From UBA1443 sp964445745 (GTDB lineage: Bacteria; Omnitrophota; Omnitrophia; Omnitrophales; Aquincolibacteriaceae): a stretch of DNA of 64,000 nucleotides. The notes under the pieces are model-generated. The model worked only from the letters and a program-made list of their open reading frames with translations, did not search any database and was not told the DNA's origin. The stretch covers positions 1 through 64,000 of the forward strand of contig CAYULU010000001.1 in the NCBI GenBank assembly GCA_964445745.1. The letters are read 5' to 3'. The translations under genes were made by a program, and so were the position numbers. Below are positions 56,034 to 64,000 of the stretch, in pieces; the first letter of the stretch is position 1, and each line of letters starts with the position of its first letter.

Positions 56034-56103
56034 CCCCCTCTTTGAAAAAGAGGGGAAGGGGAGATTTTTAAAATCCCCCTCAATCCCCCTTTAGCAAAGG
56101 GGG
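56034..56103. repeat. cluster of C-rich/G-rich palindromes
   Basis: CCCCTCTTT (56035-56043) pairs with AAAGAGGGG (56047-56055), and CCCCCTTT (56085-56092) with AAAGGGGG (56096-56103). Between them GATTTT faces AAAATC. Such C5T3 palindromes resemble REP-like interspersed repeats of environmental bacteria. The remaining 260 nt up to gene B hold no gene or promoter I can support. Confidence 0.75.
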
Positions 56104-56364
56104 AAGTATCTTGTGTGACGGTTATTTTTTTTGTTTTCTGTATGCGTTACCCGTTGCTCGCTATTGTTAGAAATTGTTTTCATATGAAACTACCCTCCTG
56201 TTTTAGGAAAGTGCCGATTCTCTCCTTAAGTGAAATCAATTTTCCGGTAAAGGAATTTATAAAGAATTTATTTCCGCACTTCTCTTCTCTTTCTCTGGAT
56301 TCATGCTACTTTTTAGCAGAATTTCCTATATTCAAAATTCAATCAAAAAAGGAAAATTCAGACT

Positions 56365-59300
56365 ATGCAAAATGACCCGATGTTCGTGCCCGGTTTCTCG
56401 TGGAAGCGAAGTAAGTCGATAGTTGCGTTTGTCACGCTTGTCGCTTTTACCGTGACGACCCTTGTCTGGGACCCCAGGGCATTCGCGGGGACGGGTGTGC
56501 CCGTGGCCGGTGAAGTTTCGGCCTTTGCACAAGGGGTTTTGCAGATTCCGGCTGAATTGGGTCAGGTGACCGAGACTTTGGTGGGGGATCCAAAGGCCCC
56601 TGCCTTCATTCATATCCAGTCCGCGCACGGGAACTATTCTGCGGAAAAGAATATCGAGAAACTTCTCGGATTTATCGAAAAGAATTCTTCTGTAAAACTG
56701 ATGCTTCTTGAAGGGGCTTCCGGGAAGCTACATCCTAAAATGTTTCGCATGTTCCCCGCGCATCCGGAATTCAATCAAAAGGTCACGGACAAACTGGTGC
56801 GGGAAGGGTATCTCACCGGGCCGGAATCTTTTTTGATCGGGTCGGATGACAAAACAGAGGGATGGGGGATCGAGGACCTTGAAGCTTACAAAAAGGATCG
56901 TGAGTCGTTTATCCATGTCGTGGAGAAAGAAAAGGTTGCTGAGAAGTTCCTGGGTTCTTTGCGGGCCACGATCGACAGACGTTTTTCATCGAAACTTAAT
57001 AAAGACCTCCTGAACCTCGTCCGTCAGGAAGAAGCGTTTGGGTCGGGAACGGTTTCGTTTGAGGGCTGGCTTACTGTCCTTAAAGCCGCGAGCCAAAAAC
57101 ATCTTACCCTTGACCTTTCGGATGCCTTTTATCAGAACCAGTATCCCTTTCTCATCCGCTATTTCCGCTTACAGGCTATCGGTTCCAAGATCGACCGTGA
57201 AAAAGCGCGGCACGAAGCCGATGCTTTTCTCGTCGATCTTGCCAGTCGCAAGGTTTCTGAGGAAGTCCTCGAGAACTTCAAAGCCATCCTGCAAACATCC
57301 GAAACAGAGCTTTTGAGAACGGTCAGCCGTACCACGGATGGCTATTCCACGTTACGTCGGGCTTTCGACCTCGCTTTTAGCAGTCTCCCCAAAGATTTTT
57401 CCATGACGCAGTGGCCAAACTGGACCCTGTATGCCCAACACATCATCCTGATGCAGGAGATGGAAGGCAAAGGGCTTCATGAAGAGACCTTGAAGCTGAA
57501 GGACAAGATTCAGACAGCTTTAGCCAAGACCGCGGATGAAAAAGCATATCTCTCTCAGGCTCGGGAGCTGTATTTATTGCGCCGTCTTTTTAACCTTGAA
57601 CTAACGCGGCCGGAATATGAGGAGCTGGCGCAAACCGTTAAAACGTCCGACACTCAAGAGATTCAAACGCTCTATAAAACCGCCATGGATTTCTACTCGA
57701 CCGCTGTTGAGCGTGAAAACAAGATGTTCCAAAATGCCCTTACGAAAATGGCCGGGACGAAGCAACAGCACGCTGTGATCGTCACAGGAGGATTCCACGC
57801 CGAAGGTCTCAAGAAACTCGTCACATCCAAAGGCTGTTCCTACATTCAGATCACGCCGCGCATTGCAGAAGTCTCGAAGCGTGACCATGAAGTGTATCTT
57901 CGCTCGATTCTCGGTTCCCGCGACGTTGAAACTTCCCAGATGAGCGCATTGCTTGGGATCGTCGATCGCGCGCAGCGTGTCGCCGTGACTGGCGTTGCTG
58001 CGACCAAAGACTGGGCTCGCGATGTCCGCAGTCTTGTTTTAGGTCTGATCAATTCTGAAAATGTCTCTGCCCGTCAGGCTCTTTCAGTGTCCTTTTCTAA
58101 TTCTATTTTTGGTTCCCAAACACCTGCCTTGGTGCCTGTCATTGCTCGCGCTGAGGTGAGGGAAAAACAAGCTGCTACTAAAGTAGTTGCTGTAGACTCG
58201 CAGATCAATAGCATTGCCCAGAAATTGACGTTGGCGGCAGCGCTAGCTTTTACATCCGTTTCTGCCCATGCTGATTCAGTTGGAGTGCTTTCTTCGTTCT
58301 CCAGCGAACAGTCTGTTTCAGTATGGTTCTGGGGTAGCGTACTTTCCCTTGGAGCTCTTTTTGCTGGTTACTTTATCGTTTGGCGTCTCTTTTTTCCGAT
58401 TAACTGGCACCTTCGGCGGCTTCTTAGTAATGAATATGCTGTTAGGAGCCGTGCGATTGAGAAACTTGTTAGCATAGGGTCTAAGGCCGTTCCCGCACTG
58501 ATCAGAATTTTAGAAGATAAAACTAATATATCCAGTTCAAATGTTATAGAAATACTTGAAAGAATTAAAGATGCTCGGTCCATTCCAGGATTGATTGTCG
58601 GACTGGGTGACAAATCTGAAGAAATACGTTTTCGCTCGGCTAGAGCGCTCGCGGAATTTGCTGATGCGCGAATAGTTCCAACGTTGCGAAAAACTGCTGA
58701 TGGTTGGTTGCAAGATCTTAGAAAACAGCGAGGTGAACTTGAGGAGACGCTTAAACAGACTCCCTCCACGATTGAGCAAGAGGAAACTAGACAAGAGGAG
58801 CTTGTGGAATTGGGTGGCCGTGGGGACAGAGGAGGTGTTTATACAATAGGATATGAAATTGTCCCAACGGGGAGAATGGAAACTGTATCGAATTCTGCAT
58901 ATACGGATCTTTCTTGGAGAATTAGCCGTTTGGAAGTTGTGGAGCGAGAGATTGCATCCTTCTTGCTAAGAGCCGAAGAAGTAAACCATGTTCGCTCCGA
59001 AGTCCGCCTGACGCCCGCGCAGGAAAAGCAATTTCAGAAAGCTCTCCGCGATCTTCAGCCCAAGTGGTGGGATGGACTGTTGGGTGAAATTGACGGGAAT
59101 GAACGTAAAAAGCGTGCCTTAAAAACTCTTGGCGAACTCAAGGACTCCCGTTCGTTTAGGGTGCTGAAAGAAAAAATTTTGTTGCATCAAGAAGAGCCGA
59201 ATTTTCCTTCTCAGCAGGCGGTCAAGTCCATGAAAGAATTTCCAACAGATATGCTACTTTCGGGGTTGATGCCGTTCTTGGGCTCCGAAGATGAGCGGGT

Positions 59301-62300
59301 CGGGCAAAACATGGTTTCTATATTCGAGGGGCTTGAAGATCCCGCGATAGTTTTGCCGATGATCCAGGCTCTCGAAGGCCGGGATCCGCGTGCCCGCGAG
59401 CGTGCCGCGAGCGTGCTTCTTGGATCACGCGACTTTCGGTCCCTCGACGCATTTTTGAGGGTTCTCAAAAATTTAAACGAATCTGCTGAAATGCGTCGCA
59501 CGGCAATTTCTGCCATCAGAAACTGGAATCCTTCAGATCTGGGCAAGGAGAGGACGACGCAGTGGGTCGAGGCGCTTATCTCGTGTCTGGATAATCCGCC
59601 TACACGAGACGATGCGGCTCGCACTTTGGGTGATTTAAAAGATCGAAGGGCTATCAAGCCGTTGGTTGATCGGCTTATGACGATCGATCCAAGCATGCTT
59701 CCGCCGGTCTTCTTGTTCGCGTTGAGAGACCTTCAGTGGGAACCAAAGAACGTAAACGAAGCAATCCGTTTTGCTTGCGGTTTGCGGAGTGATGCGACGA
59801 TTTGGGACAAAGTGGCTTTATTTGGACCCGCGGCCGTTCCTTTGCTCATGGATCTTCTCATTTCCAAAGATTTTGAGTTGAGGCGAAATGTTGCGACGGT
59901 GCTTTTGAAAATTGCCGACCCCAAACTGGCGGGGCTCGACCGCTATCTTGAATGGACTCAGGATGGTACCCCACCAGAACAGAGGAAGCTTATCTTCTTG
60001 ACCCCTGAGAAAATTGAAACAATAAAAAGGGCTTTTGCGGAGGGAAGAACGATCCAGGTCGAATATGAGGAGCAAGAGATGGTCTCTCATCAGGAATCGT
60101 ATCTGGACACGTACGGGCAAGATTATTTCTATGTTGTGGTCGATACTCCAGGGTATCTTTCTGTGAAGATTACGGGCATGGGACAAGAGATCGGATCTGT
60201 TTCTGTTGCTCGGACTGTAGGGCCTGCTGTTACTGCTTCACCCAATGGTTTTCCGGAACCCTACGCGAAGGATGTCGGTTTTTGGGAATTCCGGCTCCCT
60301 GTTTTTAACGCGGCGAGCGAAGGACTAAGTGTCACCCGGTTACGCGATGCGCTCGAAGTTCTGAAGAATCGTGGCTGGCTCTGGAGCCATTTTGAGTCCA
60401 CCCATCGGGAGAGGGTCAACCAGCGCGCTACCGATCGGCTTGAGCAGCTCTTGTCGAAAGTTCACGCGGTCATGATCACTTTGTATGCGAACGGGATTTT
60501 ATCTGCGGCAACTCCGCTTGTTTCGCTTCAGCTTGCGGGAAGTTATCTCTGGACCGACTCGCCGAACGATCTGGATCTGGTCGTGATCGTCGAGGGCGAG
60601 CGGAATTTTGAAAAAATGTCCGCTTCGAATCATACGAATGGCTTCCTTCCCGTGATTCCCGGCATTGAGACTTCGTACGAAGTGGTCGGGCTCGAGACAT
60701 TGAGACGGGCCGTGGGGGGGGATGAGGTCAAGGATGCGAATGTGATCCGGCGCAAGGCTATTATGTATTCGGTTTCTGTCCCTCTTGCCGGGATTGATCT
60801 TTTTGCTTCTCAATCGATTCCCTTCGATAGCTATGTCACGATGCGGAACGATCTTATGACGGATGCATCGAGAGCGGCGTGGAGGGATCTCAAGGGAGAT
60901 CCGGCCAAGATTGCAGCCAAACGCCTCTGGCGTCAGGAGGAATCGGACGCAATGGAAAAATGGCTGGCAATGCAGAGGCGGTTGATTTCAGAAGGCAGTA
61001 CTGAAGAACTTCGGAAAATGCATGAGCGGTTGAGTCAGATCGATTCGCTGATTCTCGCGGCCGAGGCGAATCTGGAGGAGGAAAAGTCGAAGTTGGCCAG
61101 GTTGCGGCAGCAAGATGTTTCTTTCGATGCCGGTGCGTCGCGAAGTGAAGCTAGCCAAAAACAGACTTTGCGATCTGAGGTGAGAACCCAGCTGGGGGCA
61201 GAAGATTATGCTGCCGCCAATGGAGTGTTTTCGTATTTGGCCGAGCAGTCGCAGGATATTCCCATGAATCCGGATGTTTTGATTGTGCTCGGGAATCCTG
61301 ACCATGAGGTGAACGGAACAGCGGCGGCAGCCCTGTATCATCGGCTCAATCCCAAATGGGTGTTAGTGGCTGGGAAAGGAAAAAAAGATCGGCCGGAGGC
61401 CCATGAATTCCGTGATGTTCTTGTCGCGAGGGGTGTGCCTGGAGATAAAATTTTTATCGAAGATCAGTCCATGAACACGGGACAAAACGCACAATTTGGA
61501 TCCAAATTGCTTCGCGAAGCGATGGAAAATCGCGATCCGGACATGCTCAATCGCCCAATCACGGCTGTCGTAACACAGAAACCGATGGGACAACGATTAT
61601 CGACGGATATCATGGAGAAACAATTCGCATGGCCGCAGGGTATCTCATTTTTTCCGTCGGCGCCCCGTGTGCCTCAGGTTAATGGACAAACTGACAATGA
61701 AGAATTTTTCCAGCTTGTTGCCGAAGCCCTTGACCAGATAAGACGTTTTCCAGACTTCGCGCGGCAAAAGTTCATTGATCCTAAAGCGGCTCAGCATCCT
61801 AATGAAGTGACGCAGGCCGTTGGGAGATTGACAGCCCTTATGCAATCCCGTTCCGAAACCCGCCTGACGCTCCATCAGGCCGATGACTCTGGCGAGCAGG
61901 AAAAGCAATTCCAGAAAGCTCTCCGCAATTTTCAGCTTTTTTCCTGGAAAAAGGTTGTGCCGATTGTGTTTTACGTTGGGATTCACGTCGGGGGCTTTTT
62001 GCTCGTTCTTTCTTTTATTGTTTCATACTTCGACCTGGACCTTAAGTCTTTGCAGGATCGATATTGGTTAGTCTTGATGGGAAGTCCCTCATTTTTGATG
62101 ACGGTTATGTTTCTCAGATCGTTGCCGGGTCTCTTGCGGCAGATACCTTCTGTCAATGATCATATCGCCGGGCGCCAAGCGGAAGAAGAGGCTGGCGCGG
62201 AATCTCGCTCCGAATCCCGGTTGTCATTGACGCCGCTGATCGGGCTGCCGGCGGAGCTGGATCTTGAGACATTGGCGGTCCGGTATGGGCCGGGGGTCAG

Positions 62301-64000
62301 TTTTCTCAAGGCGTGGGAGAAAACGATGTTAAGCGAGACGCCCGCGGGAAATGGGCTTCCGCTCTGGAAGAGCATGGCTTTTGCGGCGGAATATATGAAT
62401 GCAGCGGGCGAGGTTATTCAGCAGCCTGATCTTGAGAAATACTACGATCCTTCCAAAGTCCTATATCACGGTCACCAGGGAGCCTACTGGAGCGATCCGG
62501 AGCTTCAAAAATTGCTTGCGGCGCAGCATCTGAGGCCTGACGTGACGGTGCTTCCTGCGGGAGTGATTGGCCGTGAATTTCTGCGAACCGAAGGTCACCA
62601 TCATCTTTCGGGTTTGCCGGAGGTTTATGAAACGGCGTATGGGACGAATGGGTATCTTCTTTTCAAGACCGTGAGTGAGGACTCGGAGGATATCGCGGAC
62701 GTCATGTATGTTATGGCCGAGGCGGGGGATCATGTCCTGTTCCCTCCCGGGTATCAGCATATCAGCATTAACACGGGTTCGAGGCCGTTTGTGATGACCG
62801 ATTGGGTGAGCATGAAAGCGAACTCTGATTTCAAGTACATCAAGCGCCATCATGGGGCCCCTTACCTGGTAGTCCGGGGGCCGGACGGTCAAGCTCAATT
62901 TGAGCGGAACGCACAATATCCTGGTAAAGTTCCGCCGATTCGTTTGGTGCGTCCAGCGGACGAGATTAAACTGGGTGATCAGGTGATCTTCAAAAAAGGT
63001 GTACCCATGTTCGATCTTGTCAAAAACGGACAGATTGATCTTTTAGCCTTCCTGAATGACACCAATGAGTCAGGGCGTTACGACGAACTTTACAAAAATG
63101 CGTTCCGCTCCGAATCTCGTTTATCCGTTTCTTCGGGAATCTCCTCGGACACAGATTCAGTAACGGGCGTGACGCCGGCTCAGGAAAAGCAATTTCAGAA
63201 AGCTACCCGCAATTTTCAGTTCTTTTCCTGGAAAAGGGTCTTGCCGATTGTGTTGTACGTTGGGATTCACGTCGGGGGCTTTTTGCTCGTTCTTTCCTTG
63301 ATTGTTTCAAACTTCGACCTGGACCTTAAGTCTTTGCAGGATCGATATTGGTTGGTCTTGATGGGAAGTCCCTCATTTTTGATGACGGTGATGTTTCTCA
63401 GATCGTTGCCGGATCTTTTGCGGCAGATGCCTTCAAACAATGATCATATCACCGGGCGCCAAGCGGAAGGAGAGGCTGGCGCGAAATCTCGCTCTGAGGT
63501 CCGGTGGACCGATTCTGAGGAAAGGCAATTCAAGGAGGTTCTTACCGGACATCAGGAAGGTTTGCCGCGCGGCAAGTTTGTTATGGAACTATTGCTAGCG
63601 GGGATGATAGGGATGATCTCGCTTGTAAGCCGAGCGGCTGAGGCTCCACGGACTAGAGGCGGTTTCACAAGTATTTCCAACCCATTGTTTCTCAAGGGGT
63701 TGGAAAATGTAAAAGGGACTTATGAAAACGCTTCTATTGAGAACTCGACGGAAATCCGGGCGAAGGGGAGTGTGGCAACTCAATCTTTTTCCTCTCAACG
63801 GGTGGATCAGGAAACCCTGCATGCACATGTTGCTGACATCCCCAGCCTTTTGGAATCCTTGTATCATGAGGATTCGTGGGTACGGGAACAGGCCCTGACG
63901 GCGCTCCGTACAATCAAGACGGAATCGGTTGTCACCGGACTCCTGAAGTCTTTGGACGACAAAACCGGTTTGAATGTTGCGGCCCGTGCGCGGGTGATTC
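56365..64000 (+). CDS. giant multidomain protein B, 5' part (2,545 codons, open at the window end)
   Basis: ATG 56365 (AAAGGAAA upstream) opens a frame that I read codon by codon to base 64000 without a stop. Residue map: 1-42 export signal (SIVAFVTLVAFTVTTLV, then RAFAG); 75-500 EreA/ChaN/TIKI-like module (His83, His88, Glu116, Glu170, GGFH His478); about 620-675 hydrophobic segments; 686-786 and 893-1200 HEAT-like repeats; 1392-1404 pol-beta-type nucleotidyltransferase motif (GS, then Asp1402, Asp1404); 1510-1600 coiled coil; 1638-1772 DUF218/YdcF-like; 1845-1952 membrane repeat copy 1; 2026-2242 cupin phosphoglucose-isomerase-like; 2273-2380 membrane repeat copy 2; about 2470 onward HEAT-like again. 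RAEVR/RSExR pentapeptides separate many of these parts. The gene has the same opening architecture as giant gene A, so the two are probably distant paralogues or products of a shared module. Function is unknown; secreted or envelope-associated. Confidence 0.9.
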   Translation, partial: MQNDPMFVPGFSWKRSKSIVAFVTLVAFTVTTLVWDPRAFAGTGVPVAGEVSAFAQGVLQIPAELGQVTETLVGDPKAPAFIHIQSAHGNYSAEKNIEKLLGFIEKNSSVKLMLLEGASGKLHPKMFRMFPAHPEFNQKVTDKLVREGYLTGPESFLIGSDDKTEGWGIEDLEAYKKDRESFIHVVEKEKVAEKFLGSLRATIDRRFSSKLNKDLLNLVRQEEAFGSGTVSFEGWLTVLKAASQKHLTLDLSDAFYQNQYPFLIRYFRLQAIGSKIDREKARHEADAFLVDLASRKVSEEVLENFKAILQTSETELLRTVSRTTDGYSTLRRAFDLAFSSLPKDFSMTQWPNWTLYAQHIILMQEMEGKGLHEETLKLKDKIQTALAKTADEKAYLSQARELYLLRRLFNLELTRPEYEELAQTVKTSDTQEIQTLYKTAMDFYSTAVERENKMFQNALTKMAGTKQQHAVIVTGGFHAEGLKKLVTSKGCSYIQITPRIAEVSKRDHEVYLRSILGSRDVETSQMSALLGIVDRAQRVAVTGVAATKDWARDVRSLVLGLINSENVSARQALSVSFSNSIFGSQTPALVPVIARAEVREKQAATKVVAVDSQINSIAQKLTLAAALAFTSVSAHADSVGVLSSFSSEQSVSVWFWGSVLSLGALFAGYFIVWRLFFPINWHLRRLLSNEYAVRSRAIEKLVSIGSKAVPALIRILEDKTNISSSNVIEILERIKDARSIPGLIVGLGDKSEEIRFRSARALAEFADARIVPTLRKTADGWLQDLRKQRGELEETLKQTPSTIEQEETRQEELVELGGRGDRGGVYTIGYEIVPTGRMETVSNSAYTDLSWRISRLEVVEREIASFLLRAEEVNHVRSEVRLTPAQEKQFQKALRDLQPKWWDGLLGEIDGNERKKRALKTLGELKDSRSFRVLKEKILLHQEEPNFPSQQAVKSMKEFPTDMLLSGLMPFLGSEDERVGQNMVSIFEGLEDPAIVLPMIQALEGRDPRARERAASVLLGSRDFRSLDAFLRVLKNLNESAEMRRTAISAIRNWNPSDLGKERTTQWVEALISCLDNPPTRDDAARTLGDLKDRRAIKPLVDRLMTIDPSMLPPVFLFALRDLQWEPKNVNEAIRFACGLRSDATIWDKVALFGPAAVPLLMDLLISKDFELRRNVATVLLKIADPKLAGLDRYLEWTQDGTPPEQRKLIFLTPEKIETIKRAFAEGRTIQVEYEEQEMVSHQESYLDTYGQDYFYVVVDTPGYLSVKITGMGQEIGSVSVARTVGPAVTASPNGFPEPYAKDVGFWEFRLPVFNAASEGLSVTRLRDALEVLKNRGWLWSHFESTHRERVNQRATDRLEQLLSKVHAVMITLYANGILSAATPLVSLQLAGSYLWTDSPNDLDLVVIVEGERNFEKMSASNHTNGFLPVIPGIETSYEVVGLETLRRAVGGDEVKDANVIRRKAIMYSVSVPLAGIDLFASQSIPFDSYVTMRNDLMTDASRAAWRDLKGDPAKIAAKRLWRQEESDAMEKWLAMQRRLISEGSTEELRKMHERLSQIDSLILAAEANLEEEKSKLARLRQQDVSFDAGASRSEASQKQTLRSEVRTQLGAEDYAAANGVFSYLAEQSQDIPMNPDVLIVLGNPDHEVNGTAAAALYHRLNPKWVLVAGKGKKDRPEAHEFRDVLVARGVPGDKIFIEDQSMNTGQNAQFGSKLLREAMENRDPDMLNRPITAVVTQKPMGQRLSTDIMEKQFAWPQGISFFPSAPRVPQVNGQTDNEEFFQLVAEALDQIRRFPDFARQKFIDPKAAQHPNEVTQAVGRLTALMQSRSETRLTLHQADDSGEQEKQFQKALRNFQLFSWKKVVPIVFYVGIHVGGFLLVLSFIVSYFDLDLKSLQDRYWLVLMGSPSFLMTVMFLRSLPGLLRQIPSVNDHIAGRQAEEEAGAESRSESRLSLTPLIGLPAELDLETLAVRYGPGVSFLKAWEKTMLSETPAGNGLPLWKSMAFAAEYMNAAGEVIQQPDLEKYYDPSKVLYHGHQGAYWSDPELQKLLAAQHLRPDVTVLPAGVIGREFLRTEGHHHLSGLPEVYETAYGTNGYLLFKTVSEDSEDIADVMYVMAEAGDHVLFPPGYQHISINTGSRPFVMTDWVSMKANSDFKYIKRHHGAPYLVVRGPDGQAQFERNAQYPGKVPPIRLVRPADEIKLGDQVIFKKGVPMFDLVKNGQIDLLAFLNDTNESGRYDELYKNAFRSESRLSVSSGISSDTDSVTGVTPAQEKQFQKATRNFQFFSWKRVLPIVLYVGIHVGGFLLVLSLIVSNFDLDLKSLQDRYWLVLMGSPSFLMTVMFLRSLPDLLRQMPSNNDHITGRQAEGEAGAKSRSEVRWTDSEERQFKEVLTGHQEGLPRGKFVMELLLAGMIGMISLVSRAAEAPRTRGGFTSISNPLFLKGLENVKGTYENASIENSTEIRAKGSVATQSFSSQRVDQETLHAHVADIPSLLESLYHEDSWVREQALTALRTIKTESVVTGLLKSLDDKTGLNVAARARVI
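60520..60620 (+). other. pol-beta-type nucleotidyltransferase motif in giant protein B
   Basis: AGSYLWTDSPNDLDLVVIV has the minimal-nucleotidyltransferase pattern GS-x8-D-x-D (Gly1392, Ser1393, Asp1402, Asp1404). The surrounding fold was not checked, so function is open. Confidence 0.6.
61276..61680 (+). other. DUF218/YdcF-like domain in giant protein B
   Basis: Motif order matches the family: DVLIVLGNPD, a glycine/lysine loop VAGKGKKDRPEAHEF, GVPGDKIFIEDQSMNTGQNA, and AVVTQKPMGQR. Members include ElyC/SanA-like envelope proteins. Confidence 0.65.
61897..62220 (+). repeat. 324-bp membrane-segment repeat in giant gene B, copy 1
   Basis: Encodes QEKQFQKA to RSESR, 108 residues with two hydrophobic stretches (VGIHVGGFLLVLSFIVS and MGSPSFLMTVMFL). 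Copy 2 lies 1,284 bp downstream; 94 of 108 residues are identical. Its first codons also occur at 59020. Confidence 0.95.
62440..63090 (+). other. cupin phosphoglucose-isomerase-like domain in giant protein B
   Basis: VIGREFLRTEGHHH, PEVYE and PPGYQHISINTG match the archaeal-type cupin glucose-6-phosphate isomerase. Likely metal ligands are His2078, His2080, Glu2086 and His2132. The domain lies exactly between the two membrane repeats. Confidence 0.72.
63181..63504 (+). repeat. 324-bp membrane-segment repeat in giant gene B, copy 2
   Basis: Same length as copy 1, from QEKQFQKA to RSEVR. The 14 replacements are scattered, so it is a fairly recent duplication now diverging, or one kept similar by gene conversion. 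Confidence 0.95.

Noticed and set aside
56115..56375. 86-codon plus-strand ORF upstream of giant gene B
   Set aside because: It is AT-rich and Phe/Cys-rich without a family or ribosome site, and overlaps the start of gene B in another frame.
56640..63900. Several minus-strand ORFs of 60-160 codons
   Set aside because: All are antisense to the uninterrupted frame of giant gene B, which holds recognisable domains.
1..64000. CRISPR arrays, tRNA or rRNA genes, transposases, prophage or conjugation genes
   Set aside because: I looked on both strands and saw no regularly spaced repeats, cloverleaf genes or relevant protein motifs.

Overview
The window reads as a chromosomal segment of a Gram-negative bacterium, most likely Candidatus Omnitrophota (formerly OP3) or a close PVC-type relative. 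This is an inference from gene content: there is no rRNA here. The main reason is a 9,144-codon open reading frame followed by a second giant frame that leaves the window still open. Giant genes of this kind, with embedded enzyme domains, are known from that phylum. Start codons are often GTG or TTG behind good Shine-Dalgarno sequences. The promoters I could place are sigma70-like (TTGACA / TATAAT variants, 17-18 nt spacing). I see no tRNA, rRNA, CRISPR array, prophage or transposase.

Layout. (1) 1-12.3 kb, housekeeping genes: the 5' part of a fabG-type reductase (minus strand), guaB (short, without CBS domains) behind a leader with two tandem terminator-like hairpins, guaA, dnaE, an HU protein, a cold-shock protein, then the overlapping set rsmE-mtaB-cvpA-dnaG. 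(2) 12.4-18.5 kb, a compact type II acyl-chain operon: methyltransferase, FabZ-like dehydratase, acyl carrier protein, phosphopantetheinyl transferase, a second hotdog protein without the catalytic His loop, a ketosynthase-like protein whose Cys-His-His triad has become Ser-Asn-Asn, an intact ketosynthase, and a fatty-acyl (thioester) reductase. The synthase and dehydratase therefore each come as an active/inactive pair, as in KS-CLF and aryl-polyene-type systems. (3) 18.5-25.1 kb, tailoring genes: three B12-binding-type radical SAM proteins and two family-2 glycosyltransferases. (4) 25.2-27.9 kb, a small secreted Ser-rich protein and a secreted metzincin-like protease with TPR repeats, the latter behind a short translationally coupled leader ORF.

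(5) 28.4-55.8 kb, one giant gene (A). Its product has an N-terminal export signal; an EreA/ChaN/TIKI-like module; a SecA-like ATPase; about nine membrane helices; a long coiled-coil region with six beta-hairpins that resembles three TolC protomers fused in one chain; a large helical region with an internal tandem repeat; two more membrane clusters; a UDP-glucose-pyrophosphorylase-like domain; and an unrecognised C-terminus. (6) 56.4-64.0 kb, the first 2,545 codons of a second giant gene (B). It opens with the same type of signal and EreA/ChaN-like module, followed by HEAT repeats, a pol-beta-type nucleotidyltransferase domain, a DUF218-like domain, a cupin phosphoglucose-isomerase-like domain and a duplicated two-helix membrane segment. 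No stop occurs in the window, so this gene is easily missed.

Across both giant genes a pentapeptide R-(S/A)-E-x-R recurs at or near domain boundaries. It may be a linker or a processing site that would make these giant proteins polyprotein-like. The most interesting proposals here are the single-chain TolC-like region joined to a SecA-like motor, the recurring RSExR motif, and the paired active/inactive lipid-synthesis enzymes with three radical SAM partners. All are inferences from reading the sequence. No database search or structure prediction was run.
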